Positions 18,747-27,733 of a stretch of 64,000 bases of DNA are shown here, in pieces; position 1 is the stretch's first letter, and each line of letters opens with the position of its first letter. The translations under genes and the position numbers were made by a program. This DNA comes from an uncultured Clostridia bacterium (lineage in GTDB: Bacteria > Bacillota > Clostridia > Saccharofermentanales > Saccharofermentanaceae): positions 62,001 to 126,000 of the forward strand of contig CAMHSJ010000002.1 of NCBI GenBank assembly GCA_946187935.1, read 5' to 3'. A model generated the notes under the pieces. The model saw nothing but the letters and a program-made list of their open reading frames with translations, made no database searches and had not been told where the DNA came from.

Positions 18747-19373
18747 ATGACAACGGAAGACAGAAACTATTTATTTGATGTCGGTATCTCACTTTCTAAT
18801 GTTATTTACCGTCAGTGCGATCTTCTTCTTGAGATGATCGATGAGATGGACAGAAGGGATGAGATAGTTAATGAGATCGGCGCGCTTGAGAATGAAGCCG
18901 ACGCTCTCTTCCACGAGTTTGGTTTCAAGTTCAATCAGATCGAGATATCACCTTCTGAGAGAAGAGCTAACATTTACCGTATGGAAGCTCATCTTGAAGA
19001 GGCTACTGACATGCTCAATGAGCTTGCCAAGTGCCTTGTAAGATATAACATCACCGAGGCTACTGAGGGCTATAAGGCTTCCGTTAACTGCATTGCTGCA
19101 GCTGTTAAGTCTCTTATGCATATGGTAAATGTTCTCCGCGTTTACGACAACGAGACCAAGGGCGAATACATCAAGGCAGTCAATGTTTTCGATTCTTATG
19201 GTGTTAACTACGAGAAGATGTATGAGATATTCATCCGTCAGCTCTTTACAGAGGAAACAGATCCTATAGATGTGATCCGCTGGAAGGCTATCTACGATAC
19301 TATTAGACTCGTTTTTGAGGCGTTCGAGACCAGTGCAGATGACTGCTATAACTACATGTATTTCCATGAGTGA
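18747..19373 (+). CDS. DUF47 / PhoU-like helical protein
   Basis: All-helical acidic protein; INEIGALENEADALFHEF-like segment resembles DUF47 pattern (I..LE..AD). Confidence 0.6.
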   Translation: MTTEDRNYLFDVGISLSNVIYRQCDLLLEMIDEMDRRDEIVNEIGALENEADALFHEFGFKFNQIEISPSERRANIYRMEAHLEEATDMLNELAKCLVRYNITEATEGYKASVNCIAAAVKSLMHMVNVLRVYDNETKGEYIKAVNVFDSYGVNYEKMYEIFIRQLFTEETDPIDVIRWKAIYDTIRLVFEAFETSADDCYNYMYFHE

Positions 19374-19476
19374 CGGATCTGCCTTTCTTTTATAAATATA
19401 AAATTTGTTTATCCTTTGTTAATTTAAAATAAGGTCTTCTGTGATATTATCTATGCTATATAGGAGGACTTTGGAT

Positions 19477-21789
19477 ATGTCTAAGCGTCTTAATATCGGT
19501 TTATTGATAGATGATATCGATAATTATTTCTCCAATCAGGCCTGCAAGGGCGCTGAACTCGCTGCAAAGGCACTTGATGCCAATCTCTTTATCTTCCCGG
19601 GTCACTATATAGGCAAACCGGACAGCAAGTATGCTGATAAGGAGTATGAATACCAGTATAATTCCATATTCAGTCTTCCTTCACAGAGAAACGTTGACAT
19701 CATCTATATCCTTCAGGGTACCATCTGCTCCAGAGCGACACTTGAAGAACAGAAGGCTTTCCTTAAGTCACTCCCCAAGGTCCCTATTGTTTGTCTCTTC
19801 TCTAATTTTGAAGGCTACAACTCAGTTACCTTCGATAACGGATCAGGTCTCGGCAGTGTCATCTATCACCTTATAGACAAGCACAATGCCAGGAATATCG
19901 GTTATGTGTCAGGCCCTATAACCAACCGTGACGCAAGCGAAAGACTTGAAGTCTATAAGAAGTGTCTTACAGAACGCGGTATCCCTGTAGAGGAGTCCAA
20001 GATCGTATACGGTGATTTTACCGAGAACAGCGTATCAGAGGTCAACAAGCTTCTTGACAGCAACGATAAGCTCGATGCCATTGTTTTCGCTAACGATTCG
20101 ATGGCCATCGGCGGATATACAGCCTTATATGACAGGGGAATTCTCCCGGGTAAGGACATACTCGTGACCGGCTTTGATGACGACAGCTTCTCTGTATCCA
20201 TGCATCCGCCGCTTACCACGGTAGAGGCAAGTTCTGCGGATCTTACGTATAAGGCTATCCTCAATGCACAGAACTATATCGATCATTCTGATCTGAGCGA
20301 CATGTCCGTAGAGACACATCTTGTTCAGAGAAGTTCCTGCGGCTGCGATGGCCTTGATGTTGCGGATATGTGCAAGTGGCTTCACTTCACAGAACTCGAG
20401 AACGGCGAGACCGTATTCATTGATCATGTTAAGAAGTATCTGTTCGGAATATTCGTTGACGATGGTCCTATCTGCGAGATCAAGGACCGTATCAGCAGCT
20501 TCTGCATGGCATATGCTGATTTTCTCATGTCAGACGACAGGGAGAGCAAGGTAGAGAGCATAGATAAGAGCTTTGCTCATATCCTTCAGACGGATCTTCT
20601 TGTTTATACCTCTCCGGAGAAGTTCTTCAACATCCTTCAGACGATGCAGCATGAAGCATCCCTGATCTTAAAGGATACCAAGGATGAAGTCATCATGAAT
20701 GCCATGTTCTCTGATTTCTACAGGCTTCTGTCATTCTCCGGACTGTCGATATCAAGAGATATCAGCAACAAGAGTGAAAGACTCTCCAGGATGGTTAACC
20801 AGCAGACAGGCGATATCTTCCTCATGTCTTCTGACAGTGATATTCCTTTTGAACATCTTCTCGGCGGTCTTTATTCTGTCGGCTTCAAGAAGTCGCTCCT
20901 GTACCTGTTCCAGGGTAATGTCCATAATTCGGGTGAGTCCAGCTGGAAATGCCCGAATTCCATGCTCCTCAAGGCAATAAGCGATGACCGCGGTATCAGG
21001 ACGATGAGCGATGAACAGCAGCTGCTCCGTACGGACCTGCTCTTTACCAATGAATTCATCGAGGGTGATGACAGAAGAACGATGGTAGTTTTTCCTCTGT
21101 TCGTCGGCGCGGATCTTTACGGTCTTCTCGTTAATGAACTCGAGAGCAGCAATCTCTCTAACGTATCTACTGTTGCATTCCAGCTCTCTGTAACGCTCAA
21201 GTCGCTGATCATGATCGAAGAGCAGAACAAGGCTAAGCAGAGCCTTCAGAACTCTCTCGAGCGCTTTATCAGGGATAATACCAAACTCGATGAGATCTCC
21301 AAGAAGGATGAACTCACGGGTCTGTTCAACAGACGAGGATTCCTCCACAACGCAGAGAAGGCATTGGGTGACCCTCTTAACATCGGCAAGACTGCAGTTG
21401 TCTGCTATGCGGATATGGATAACCTTAAGATGGTCAACGATAAGTTCGGTCACGATGAAGGTGACTTCTCATTAAGGACTATCGCCAAGGTCTTAAGAGA
21501 GTCCTTCAGAGGCGCAGACATCATTGGCCGAATGGGTGGTGACGAGTTCGTTGCTCTTGCGATAATCGGCACCGACTGTGATACACACGATATCAAGGAA
21601 CGTATCGAGAAGGTCACTGAACGGTATAACAAGATGGCGGACAAGCCTTATCCTATAGGCATGAGCGTCGGCCTTCACAAGTTCATCTGCAGCCCTAATA
21701 TAGACATCTACGAACTGCTTGATGTTGCAGACGGTCTGCTCTATGAGGAGAAGATCGAGAAGCGTAAGAAATACGGATCATACAGGTAA
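19477..21789 (+). CDS. Diguanylate cyclase with LacI-type periplasmic-binding-fold sensor domain
   Basis: MSKRLNIGLLIDDIDNYFSNQACKGAELAAKA...FANDSMAIGGYTALYDRG (LacI/PBP1-like, no HTH); C-terminal KKDELTGLFNRRGF, RGADIIGRMGGDEF; ATG at 19477 with AGGAGGA RBS. Confidence 0.9.
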   Translation: MSKRLNIGLLIDDIDNYFSNQACKGAELAAKALDANLFIFPGHYIGKPDSKYADKEYEYQYNSIFSLPSQRNVDIIYILQGTICSRATLEEQKAFLKSLPKVPIVCLFSNFEGYNSVTFDNGSGLGSVIYHLIDKHNARNIGYVSGPITNRDASERLEVYKKCLTERGIPVEESKIVYGDFTENSVSEVNKLLDSNDKLDAIVFANDSMAIGGYTALYDRGILPGKDILVTGFDDDSFSVSMHPPLTTVEASSADLTYKAILNAQNYIDHSDLSDMSVETHLVQRSSCGCDGLDVADMCKWLHFTELENGETVFIDHVKKYLFGIFVDDGPICEIKDRISSFCMAYADFLMSDDRESKVESIDKSFAHILQTDLLVYTSPEKFFNILQTMQHEASLILKDTKDEVIMNAMFSDFYRLLSFSGLSISRDISNKSERLSRMVNQQTGDIFLMSSDSDIPFEHLLGGLYSVGFKKSLLYLFQGNVHNSGESSWKCPNSMLLKAISDDRGIRTMSDEQQLLRTDLLFTNEFIEGDDRRTMVVFPLFVGADLYGLLVNELESSNLSNVSTVAFQLSVTLKSLIMIEEQNKAKQSLQNSLERFIRDNTKLDEISKKDELTGLFNRRGFLHNAEKALGDPLNIGKTAVVCYADMDNLKMVNDKFGHDEGDFSLRTIAKVLRESFRGADIIGRMGGDEFVALAIIGTDCDTHDIKERIEKVTERYNKMADKPYPIGMSVGLHKFICSPNIDIYELLDVADGLLYEEKIEKRKKYGSYR

Positions 21790-21795
21790 TGATCA

Positions 21796-21820
21796 GCCGG
21801 CCTTCGGGCCGGCCTTTCGT
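21796..21820 (+). terminator. Intrinsic terminator after the diguanylate cyclase gene
   Basis: GCCGGCC-TTCG-GGCCGGC tetraloop hairpin followed by CTTTCGTTT. Confidence 0.85.
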
Positions 21821-21893
21821 TTACCAATCCAGAGTACACAACTATGCCACACAAGATTGCTATAATAAAGATCATCGCATGGTGGGGATTATT

Positions 21894-24128
21894 ATGAAGT
21901 CTTATATTAGAGCATTGTCGCTAACTTTGTTTTTTGCAATATTATCATTATGTTTCTGCAGTTGCTTTTCGAAAAGAACATCCTCACAAAGCTTAGTCGC
22001 CGAGGATTCGGCTGAAGCTGATCCTGCGCAGGGGATTACAATAAGTGATTATGATCCGTCTTCCAGATATTACAGATCAAATACCATAACAATTGACTAT
22101 GGTACGAACGGACGTCTTACAGATATATTTGCTGCTGGTGATGAGATCTGTTTTGTAATCTATCCGACGGTGCCTGATGTGGATTGCACTAAGCTGTTTT
22201 TTACTGACAGGATAGGCGAGAATCTACGTGAAGTAAGTCTTAATTGCGGCGCTTTCTACGAGATAACATATTCAGAGGATAAACTTGTTTTAGTAGACAA
22301 TAAGAATGAAGTCCTGATAGCAGATCCATTAACAGGGGAGATCTTGCAGACATATGAGTATCATGCTCCTGCCGGAGCTTACCCAATCCCAGAATTGGGC
22401 GTTATAGACGGCGGTTATCTTCTTTTATTCAGCGGGGTCATAATCAGATATGACATGGACGGCAATGAGACCGGCAGGATCGAGAACAGAGAATTGCCGG
22501 CTCAATACTGCTCTTGCGCTCCGGCCAGAACGATTGGCGGTATCACATATGCGATAGAAGATGATATGCCGACCTTCAGGTACTGGAAGCTTGATTTTGA
22601 TAATTCATCTGCAGAAGCTGTTTGTACATCAGTTGACTTTGGTATAACTGACGGTTACGGATTTCAAATTTCGGGGATATATGATTTCAGTTCATATTCT
22701 ACGGAATATGCTATTGCCGATCCTGAGAATAAGAGGATGGTTAAGATCGCAGACAGGTCTAATATGCTGATAAAACCCGGAAGTGCTGTTGATATCGTTT
22801 GGAATGAGCCTGTACCAATAGATGAGGATCTTATACTAGTACCACATGTTTATTCAGATGAACAAGCTCAGATAGTCTTTGTCTATTACGATCCTGAGCT
22901 TGATCTGTCCGGCAGGGAAGTGCTGACTCTCGGAGGCTTTGATATCATGAACGATGCGGCGGTAGAACGCGCAGTTTATGAGTTTAACAGTGGTCAGGAT
23001 GAATATCTGGTCCAACTAACAGATTTTTCGGATCTGTATCCGTTACAGGGTGAACTTCCTCAGGCTGAAGTTGACAGACAGGCACAGATGCTCCGCGATT
23101 TTAATAACGGTAATGCTCCTGATATGTTCTATGGAGATGAATTTGATTACAATTACTGGGGTAGGGCAGGTTTAGTTTGTGATATATCCGGATATATAGA
23201 TCTGGATTCCATTAATATTACTCCGTCCATAAGAACGCTTATGCAAAACGAAGATGGGAGCATATATATGGTTTTCGCAGCTTATTCTGTTGTAGGATAC
23301 TTTGGCAAGAGCAGCAGTTGGGGGAGCCGAGACGGATACTCTCTTACAGATATTCCAAACCCCACTGAAGGTCAGACGATAGAAGGAGATATCGACTCTG
23401 CATCTATAGTTTATTATGCGCTTGAGTATAGCATCGGTTCAGGCGTTCCGGATGTCAATACAATGAAAGACATAGTGAATATCGCATTAGAGCGCGGAAC
23501 AGATCCGTCCGCGCAGAGAACAAATTCATCAACAACTGAAGGAGTCGCGAATGGCAGTTTCCTTATGCATCAGGAGTTTATAAGAGGAGCATCAGATTAT
23601 CACAACCTTTATAAGGCATATAAAGAGATACCATGCTATATCGGTATTCCTTCCTATAACGGTTCTGCACATCCTATAGAGCCTGTAGGTCTTATGGCTG
23701 TAAGTTCGGGTGCGGGTAATGTACAGGCCTGCTGCGAATTTGTGTCATATGTCCTTACGGATGAGACTCAGCTTTCTATGATTGGCGCCGGATTCCCCGT
23801 TAATAACGATATACTGGATATCTATCTTGAAGGCCTTTGTGACAGGAATACTATACCTGAAGATAAAGCTGAGGCTTTAAATCCTTTTATGTATGTCCGC
23901 AACTACAATACCGGCAATATGGAAGCACTTGTTCTTGATGAAGAAGAGATCAGCGGCATCATAAACATGATAGGTATGGTAGATTCTGTGAGCACTATGG
24001 ATTACGGCATTTGGAACATAGTCTATGACGAGATAAAGTCTTACTATGATCAGGGCCTTCCGATAGACAATATAGCCGAATACTTAAATTCCCGCCTGAG
24101 CATCTATGTGAGCGAAATGGAGATCTGA
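21894..24128 (+). CDS. Large lipoprotein: N-terminal propeller-like region plus extracellular solute-binding domain (family 1-like)
   Basis: Signal MKSYIRALSLTLFFAILSLCFCSC; C-terminal half VERAVYEFNSGQDEYLVQL...QMLRDFNNGNAPDMFYGD...YVLTDETQLSMIGAGFPVNNDI resembles family-1 solute-binding proteins. Confidence 0.72.
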   Translation: MKSYIRALSLTLFFAILSLCFCSCFSKRTSSQSLVAEDSAEADPAQGITISDYDPSSRYYRSNTITIDYGTNGRLTDIFAAGDEICFVIYPTVPDVDCTKLFFTDRIGENLREVSLNCGAFYEITYSEDKLVLVDNKNEVLIADPLTGEILQTYEYHAPAGAYPIPELGVIDGGYLLLFSGVIIRYDMDGNETGRIENRELPAQYCSCAPARTIGGITYAIEDDMPTFRYWKLDFDNSSAEAVCTSVDFGITDGYGFQISGIYDFSSYSTEYAIADPENKRMVKIADRSNMLIKPGSAVDIVWNEPVPIDEDLILVPHVYSDEQAQIVFVYYDPELDLSGREVLTLGGFDIMNDAAVERAVYEFNSGQDEYLVQLTDFSDLYPLQGELPQAEVDRQAQMLRDFNNGNAPDMFYGDEFDYNYWGRAGLVCDISGYIDLDSINITPSIRTLMQNEDGSIYMVFAAYSVVGYFGKSSSWGSRDGYSLTDIPNPTEGQTIEGDIDSASIVYYALEYSIGSGVPDVNTMKDIVNIALERGTDPSAQRTNSSTTEGVANGSFLMHQEFIRGASDYHNLYKAYKEIPCYIGIPSYNGSAHPIEPVGLMAVSSGAGNVQACCEFVSYVLTDETQLSMIGAGFPVNNDILDIYLEGLCDRNTIPEDKAEALNPFMYVRNYNTGNMEALVLDEEEISGIINMIGMVDSVSTMDYGIWNIVYDEIKSYYDQGLPIDNIAEYLNSRLSIYVSEMEI

Positions 24129-24227
24129 CTAAGAAATAGAAGACTTATTATTCGGACGTGATTTTTTGATATAATTGCCATATCCGTTCATTACTTAAGC
24201 TTGATCGGTAATATCAGGAGATTTGAT

Positions 24228-25151
24228 ATGCTGGATAATAAGATACTGATAGGCACCTGGGCGTGGGGGACAGGTTCAAACGGTTCCTCCATGGTTTTCG
24301 GAAAGAAGCAGGATAAGAGTGTTTTGGAAGAAACATTCAATACAGCTTACGATCTTGGTTTTAAGAGATGGGATACTGCCGCAGTCTATGGTATGGGAAG
24401 CTGTGAGAAGCTTTTGGGATCCCTTATTAAGGACTTAGGGGATATTTATATCTCGACAAAATACATGCCGGGGAAAAAGTATAAGGGCGGCGAGCTCAAA
24501 GCTTCGTTTGAAGCGAGCATGGAAAGGCTCGGAATAAAGAGCGCAGATCTTTTCTGGATACATGTTCCGCACAATCTGACAGAGAACATCAAGGAGGCTA
24601 TACCTCTCATGAAGGACGGGCGGATAAAGTCACTTGGTATATCTAATGTTTCATTGGATCACATAAAAGAGGCGCAGTCACTTCTCAAGGAGAACGGGCT
24701 TGAACTTGGCGCAGTACAGAACCATTTCAGCTTATTAAGAAATGACCAGCAGAAGATAATCGATCACTGTAATGAGAATGGCATGACATACTATGCATAT
24801 ATGGTCTTAGAGCAGGGTGCTTTATCAGGACATTATAGTGCCGATGACCACTTCCCGTTCTTCTCGATGAGAAACTTCGCTTTCCCCAAGTCAAAGTTCA
24901 GAAAGATCGAAGGACTTCTTAATACGATAAAAGAGATCTCAGGCAAGTATGATATCGATCCATCTCAGGTTGCGGTATTATGGGTACTCGGTAAGGGCGC
25001 TGTCCCTATAGTCGGACTGACCAAGCCACGCCATGCACAAACGCTTAAAGAAGCATTAGACATCAGGCTGACAGATGAAGAGATGAATAGATTAGAGACT
25101 GAAGCAGCTGCTACCGGGATCAGGCAGCAGGGTATTTGGGAACCTCAGTGA
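24228..25151 (+). CDS. Aldo/keto reductase
   Basis: KILIGTWAWGTG, WDTAAVYGMGSCEKLLG, ISTKYMP, LFWIHVPHN, SLGISNVSLDHIKEAQ. Confidence 0.9.
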   Translation: MLDNKILIGTWAWGTGSNGSSMVFGKKQDKSVLEETFNTAYDLGFKRWDTAAVYGMGSCEKLLGSLIKDLGDIYISTKYMPGKKYKGGELKASFEASMERLGIKSADLFWIHVPHNLTENIKEAIPLMKDGRIKSLGISNVSLDHIKEAQSLLKENGLELGAVQNHFSLLRNDQQKIIDHCNENGMTYYAYMVLEQGALSGHYSADDHFPFFSMRNFAFPKSKFRKIEGLLNTIKEISGKYDIDPSQVAVLWVLGKGAVPIVGLTKPRHAQTLKEALDIRLTDEEMNRLETEAAATGIRQQGIWEPQ

Positions 25152-25219
25152 TCCTTCCGGAATTTCTCTTTTAATTAATCATTGACATATCATCTCCAAG
25201 TGTTAATATATAGTTGAAC

Positions 25220-25239
25220 ATATGAACAACCATTCATAT
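25220..25239. promoter_or_regulatory. Candidate ArsR/SmtB-family operator ATATGAA-CAACCA-TTCATAT
   Basis: Perfect 7-6-7 inverted repeat 23 bp upstream of the ArsR start; resembles metal-sensor operators of this family (TGAACA-type half sites). Confidence 0.75.
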
Positions 25240-25261
25240 ATTAATGCTAAGGAGATCAGTT

Positions 25262-25591
25262 ATGCCACATAATCACGACAAGCTGCTGGATCATGTTAAG
25301 AAGGAAATGCCGACAGATGAGATCCTTCAGGATCTTGGCGACCTCTTTAAGGTATTCGGCGATACAACAAGGATCAAGATAATGTTTGCACTATATGAAG
25401 AAGAGATGTGTGTATGTGCAATCTCAGAGCTTCTCGGCATGACGCAGTCTGCCATCTCGCATCAGCTCAAGACATTGAAGCAGGCAGATCTTGTAGCGAG
25501 CAGAAGAGAAGGCAAGACCATCTACTATCACTTATCTGACGAACACGTTAAATCCATTATCGCTCAGGGTTATGAGCATCTTACTGAATGA
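25262..25591 (+). CDS. ArsR/SmtB-family metal-responsive regulator
   Basis: LFKVFGDTTRIKIMFALYEEEMCVCAISELLGMTQSAISHQLKTLKQADLVASRREGKTIYYHLSD. Confidence 0.94.
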   Translation: MPHNHDKLLDHVKKEMPTDEILQDLGDLFKVFGDTTRIKIMFALYEEEMCVCAISELLGMTQSAISHQLKTLKQADLVASRREGKTIYYHLSDEHVKSIIAQGYEHLTE

Positions 25592-25607
25592 ACCGGAGGA
25601 CTTACAC

Positions 25608-25826
25608 ATGAAAAAGACATTTGAACTTGAAGATCTTGACTGCGCCAATTGCGCAAGAAAGATGCAGGAAGCAATAGAGAAGATCGATGGCGTGACTTCA
25701 TGCCAGGTCAATTTCATGACTCAGAAGATGACCCTGGAAGCTGACGATGCCGTTTTTGACAAGGTCCTTAAAGATGCCGTCAAGGCAATTGGCAAGGTTG
25801 AGCCTGACTGCACTGTAATAATCTGA
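25608..25826 (+). CDS. Stand-alone heavy-metal-associated (HMA) domain protein
   Basis: 72 aa; LEDLDCANCARKMQEAIEKIDGVTSCQVNF with CxxC metal site; GGAGG RBS. Confidence 0.88.
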   Translation: MKKTFELEDLDCANCARKMQEAIEKIDGVTSCQVNFMTQKMTLEADDAVFDKVLKDAVKAIGKVEPDCTVII

Positions 25827-25839
25827 TAGGGAGATCTTT

Positions 25840-27729
25840 ATGAAGCTCAAGCTTACCCGTAAACAAAAGAAGATGATCATCCGCATCATAATAGCTTCTG
25901 TCTTTTTGGCAGTCTTTATGGTGGCAGAGCACTTATTTGAACTTCCGTGGTGGCTTGAACTTATATTGTTCCTGATACCTTATATCGTGTCAGGTTACGA
26001 TGTATTAAGAACTGCTTTCATAAACATCTTCCATGCCCAGTTCTTAGATGAGAAGTTTCTCATGATGGTCGCAACCGTAGGCGCTTTCGGTACAGGTGAG
26101 TACCCTGAAGCTTCTGCCGTAATGCTCTTTTATCAGGTTGGCGAACTGTTCCAGAGCATAGCTGTCGGAAGGTCCAGAAAATCCATTGCAAAACTGATGG
26201 ATATAAGGCCTGATTCGGCAAATGTCTTAAGGGACGGTGAAGCTATAAATGTTTCGCCTGAAGAAGTTAAGATAGGCGAGACGATAATAGTAAATCCTGG
26301 CGAGAAGATACCTCTTGACGGAGTTATCCTCGAAGGCGAGACTTCCGTAAACCAGGCTGCCCTTACAGGCGAATCTGCGCCGGTCGATAAGAGCATTAGC
26401 GATACGGTCATATCAGGCACATTAAACCTTACCGGTGTTATCAAGGTAAGGACCACTTCATCATTTGGAGAGAGTACGGTATCCAAGATATTAGAGCTTG
26501 TATCCAATGCTTCTGACAAGAAGGCCAAAGTTGAGAATTTCATTACTAAGTTTGCAAGATGGTATACACCTGTCGTTGTCATAGGAGCAATACTTCTTGC
26601 GGTCATTCCTCCTGTCATTACGGGTATTTCGAGCTGGAGTGTCTGGGCGAAATGGCTTAACAGAGCGTGTATATTCCTTGTAGTATCCTGCCCGTGTGCA
26701 TTGGTAGTATCGGTTCCTCTGTCGTTCTTCGGAGGAATCGGAGGAGCTTCAAAGGACGGTATCCTTATAAAGGGCGCAGGTTACATGGAGGTCTTATCCA
26801 AGATCGATACGGTAGTTTTCGATAAGACGGGTACGCTCACAAAAGGCGTATTTGCCGTAGATGATGTTCATCCGAACGTTGTGTCCAAGGCTGAACTTCT
26901 CGACATTGCTGCCGCATGCGAGAGCTTTTCGAGCCACCCTGTTGCACAGTCTATCGTAAGGGCACATGAGGGCCATATCGAAAAGGATAACGTCAGGAAT
27001 GTATCTGAGATTGCAGGCAAGGGCATTAAGGCAGATGTTGAAGGCATTACATACTACTGCGGTAACGGTCAGCTCATGGATCTTTGCAAGGCGGACTGGC
27101 ACGATTGCCATCTTACCGGAACTATTATCCATATTGCCAAGGAGACAGAAGAAGGCTCGGTATATCTTGGCCATATCGTTATCAACGACCAGATCAAGGA
27201 AGACTCCGGATCTGCGATCCGTCAGCTCATATCACTTGGTGTAAAGCGCCTGATAATGCTTACTGGTGATAAGGAGAGCGTTGCAAAGAGTGTTGCCGAA
27301 AAGATCGGTCTTACAGGTTACTATGCGGAACTGCTTCCTGCGGATAAAGTCGACAAGGTTGAGGATATCTTTAAGACTGCTGAAGGCAAGCTTGCATTTG
27401 CAGGTGACGGAATTAACGATGCGCCTGTTCTGATGAGGGCAGACTGCGGCATAGCAATGGGCGCGATGGGCTCGGATGCAGCAATTGAATCGGCAGATGT
27501 TGTTCTCATGGACGATAAGCCGTCAAAGATAGCTGATGCAATAAAGATATCCCGCAAGACAATGAGGATCGTTTGGGAGAACATAGTCTTCGCACTTGGA
27601 GTAAAGGTAATAATCCTGGTGCTCGGTGCTCTCGGCATCGCAAACATGTGGCTTGCCGTATTCGGTGACGTCGGCGTGCTTATAATAGCGATCCTTAATG
27701 CTATGCGCTGTATGCGTGTTTCCAGATAA
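25840..27729 (+). CDS. P1B-type heavy metal ATPase (Zn/Cd/Pb type), lacking its own N-terminal HMA domain
   Basis: SCPCALVVSVPLS, DKTGTLTKG, TGES.PVDK, GDGINDAPVL, C-terminal VFGDVGV. Confidence 0.94.
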   Translation: MKLKLTRKQKKMIIRIIIASVFLAVFMVAEHLFELPWWLELILFLIPYIVSGYDVLRTAFINIFHAQFLDEKFLMMVATVGAFGTGEYPEASAVMLFYQVGELFQSIAVGRSRKSIAKLMDIRPDSANVLRDGEAINVSPEEVKIGETIIVNPGEKIPLDGVILEGETSVNQAALTGESAPVDKSISDTVISGTLNLTGVIKVRTTSSFGESTVSKILELVSNASDKKAKVENFITKFARWYTPVVVIGAILLAVIPPVITGISSWSVWAKWLNRACIFLVVSCPCALVVSVPLSFFGGIGGASKDGILIKGAGYMEVLSKIDTVVFDKTGTLTKGVFAVDDVHPNVVSKAELLDIAAACESFSSHPVAQSIVRAHEGHIEKDNVRNVSEIAGKGIKADVEGITYYCGNGQLMDLCKADWHDCHLTGTIIHIAKETEEGSVYLGHIVINDQIKEDSGSAIRQLISLGVKRLIMLTGDKESVAKSVAEKIGLTGYYAELLPADKVDKVEDIFKTAEGKLAFAGDGINDAPVLMRADCGIAMGAMGSDAAIESADVVLMDDKPSKIADAIKISRKTMRIVWENIVFALGVKVIILVLGALGIANMWLAVFGDVGVLIIAILNAMRCMRVSR

Positions 27730-27733
27730 ACTG

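Noticed and set aside
20752-21453. 233-aa minus-strand ORF within the diguanylate cyclase
   Set aside because: Lies antisense to the GAF/GGDEF coding region, which has clear motifs; treated as a shadow ORF.
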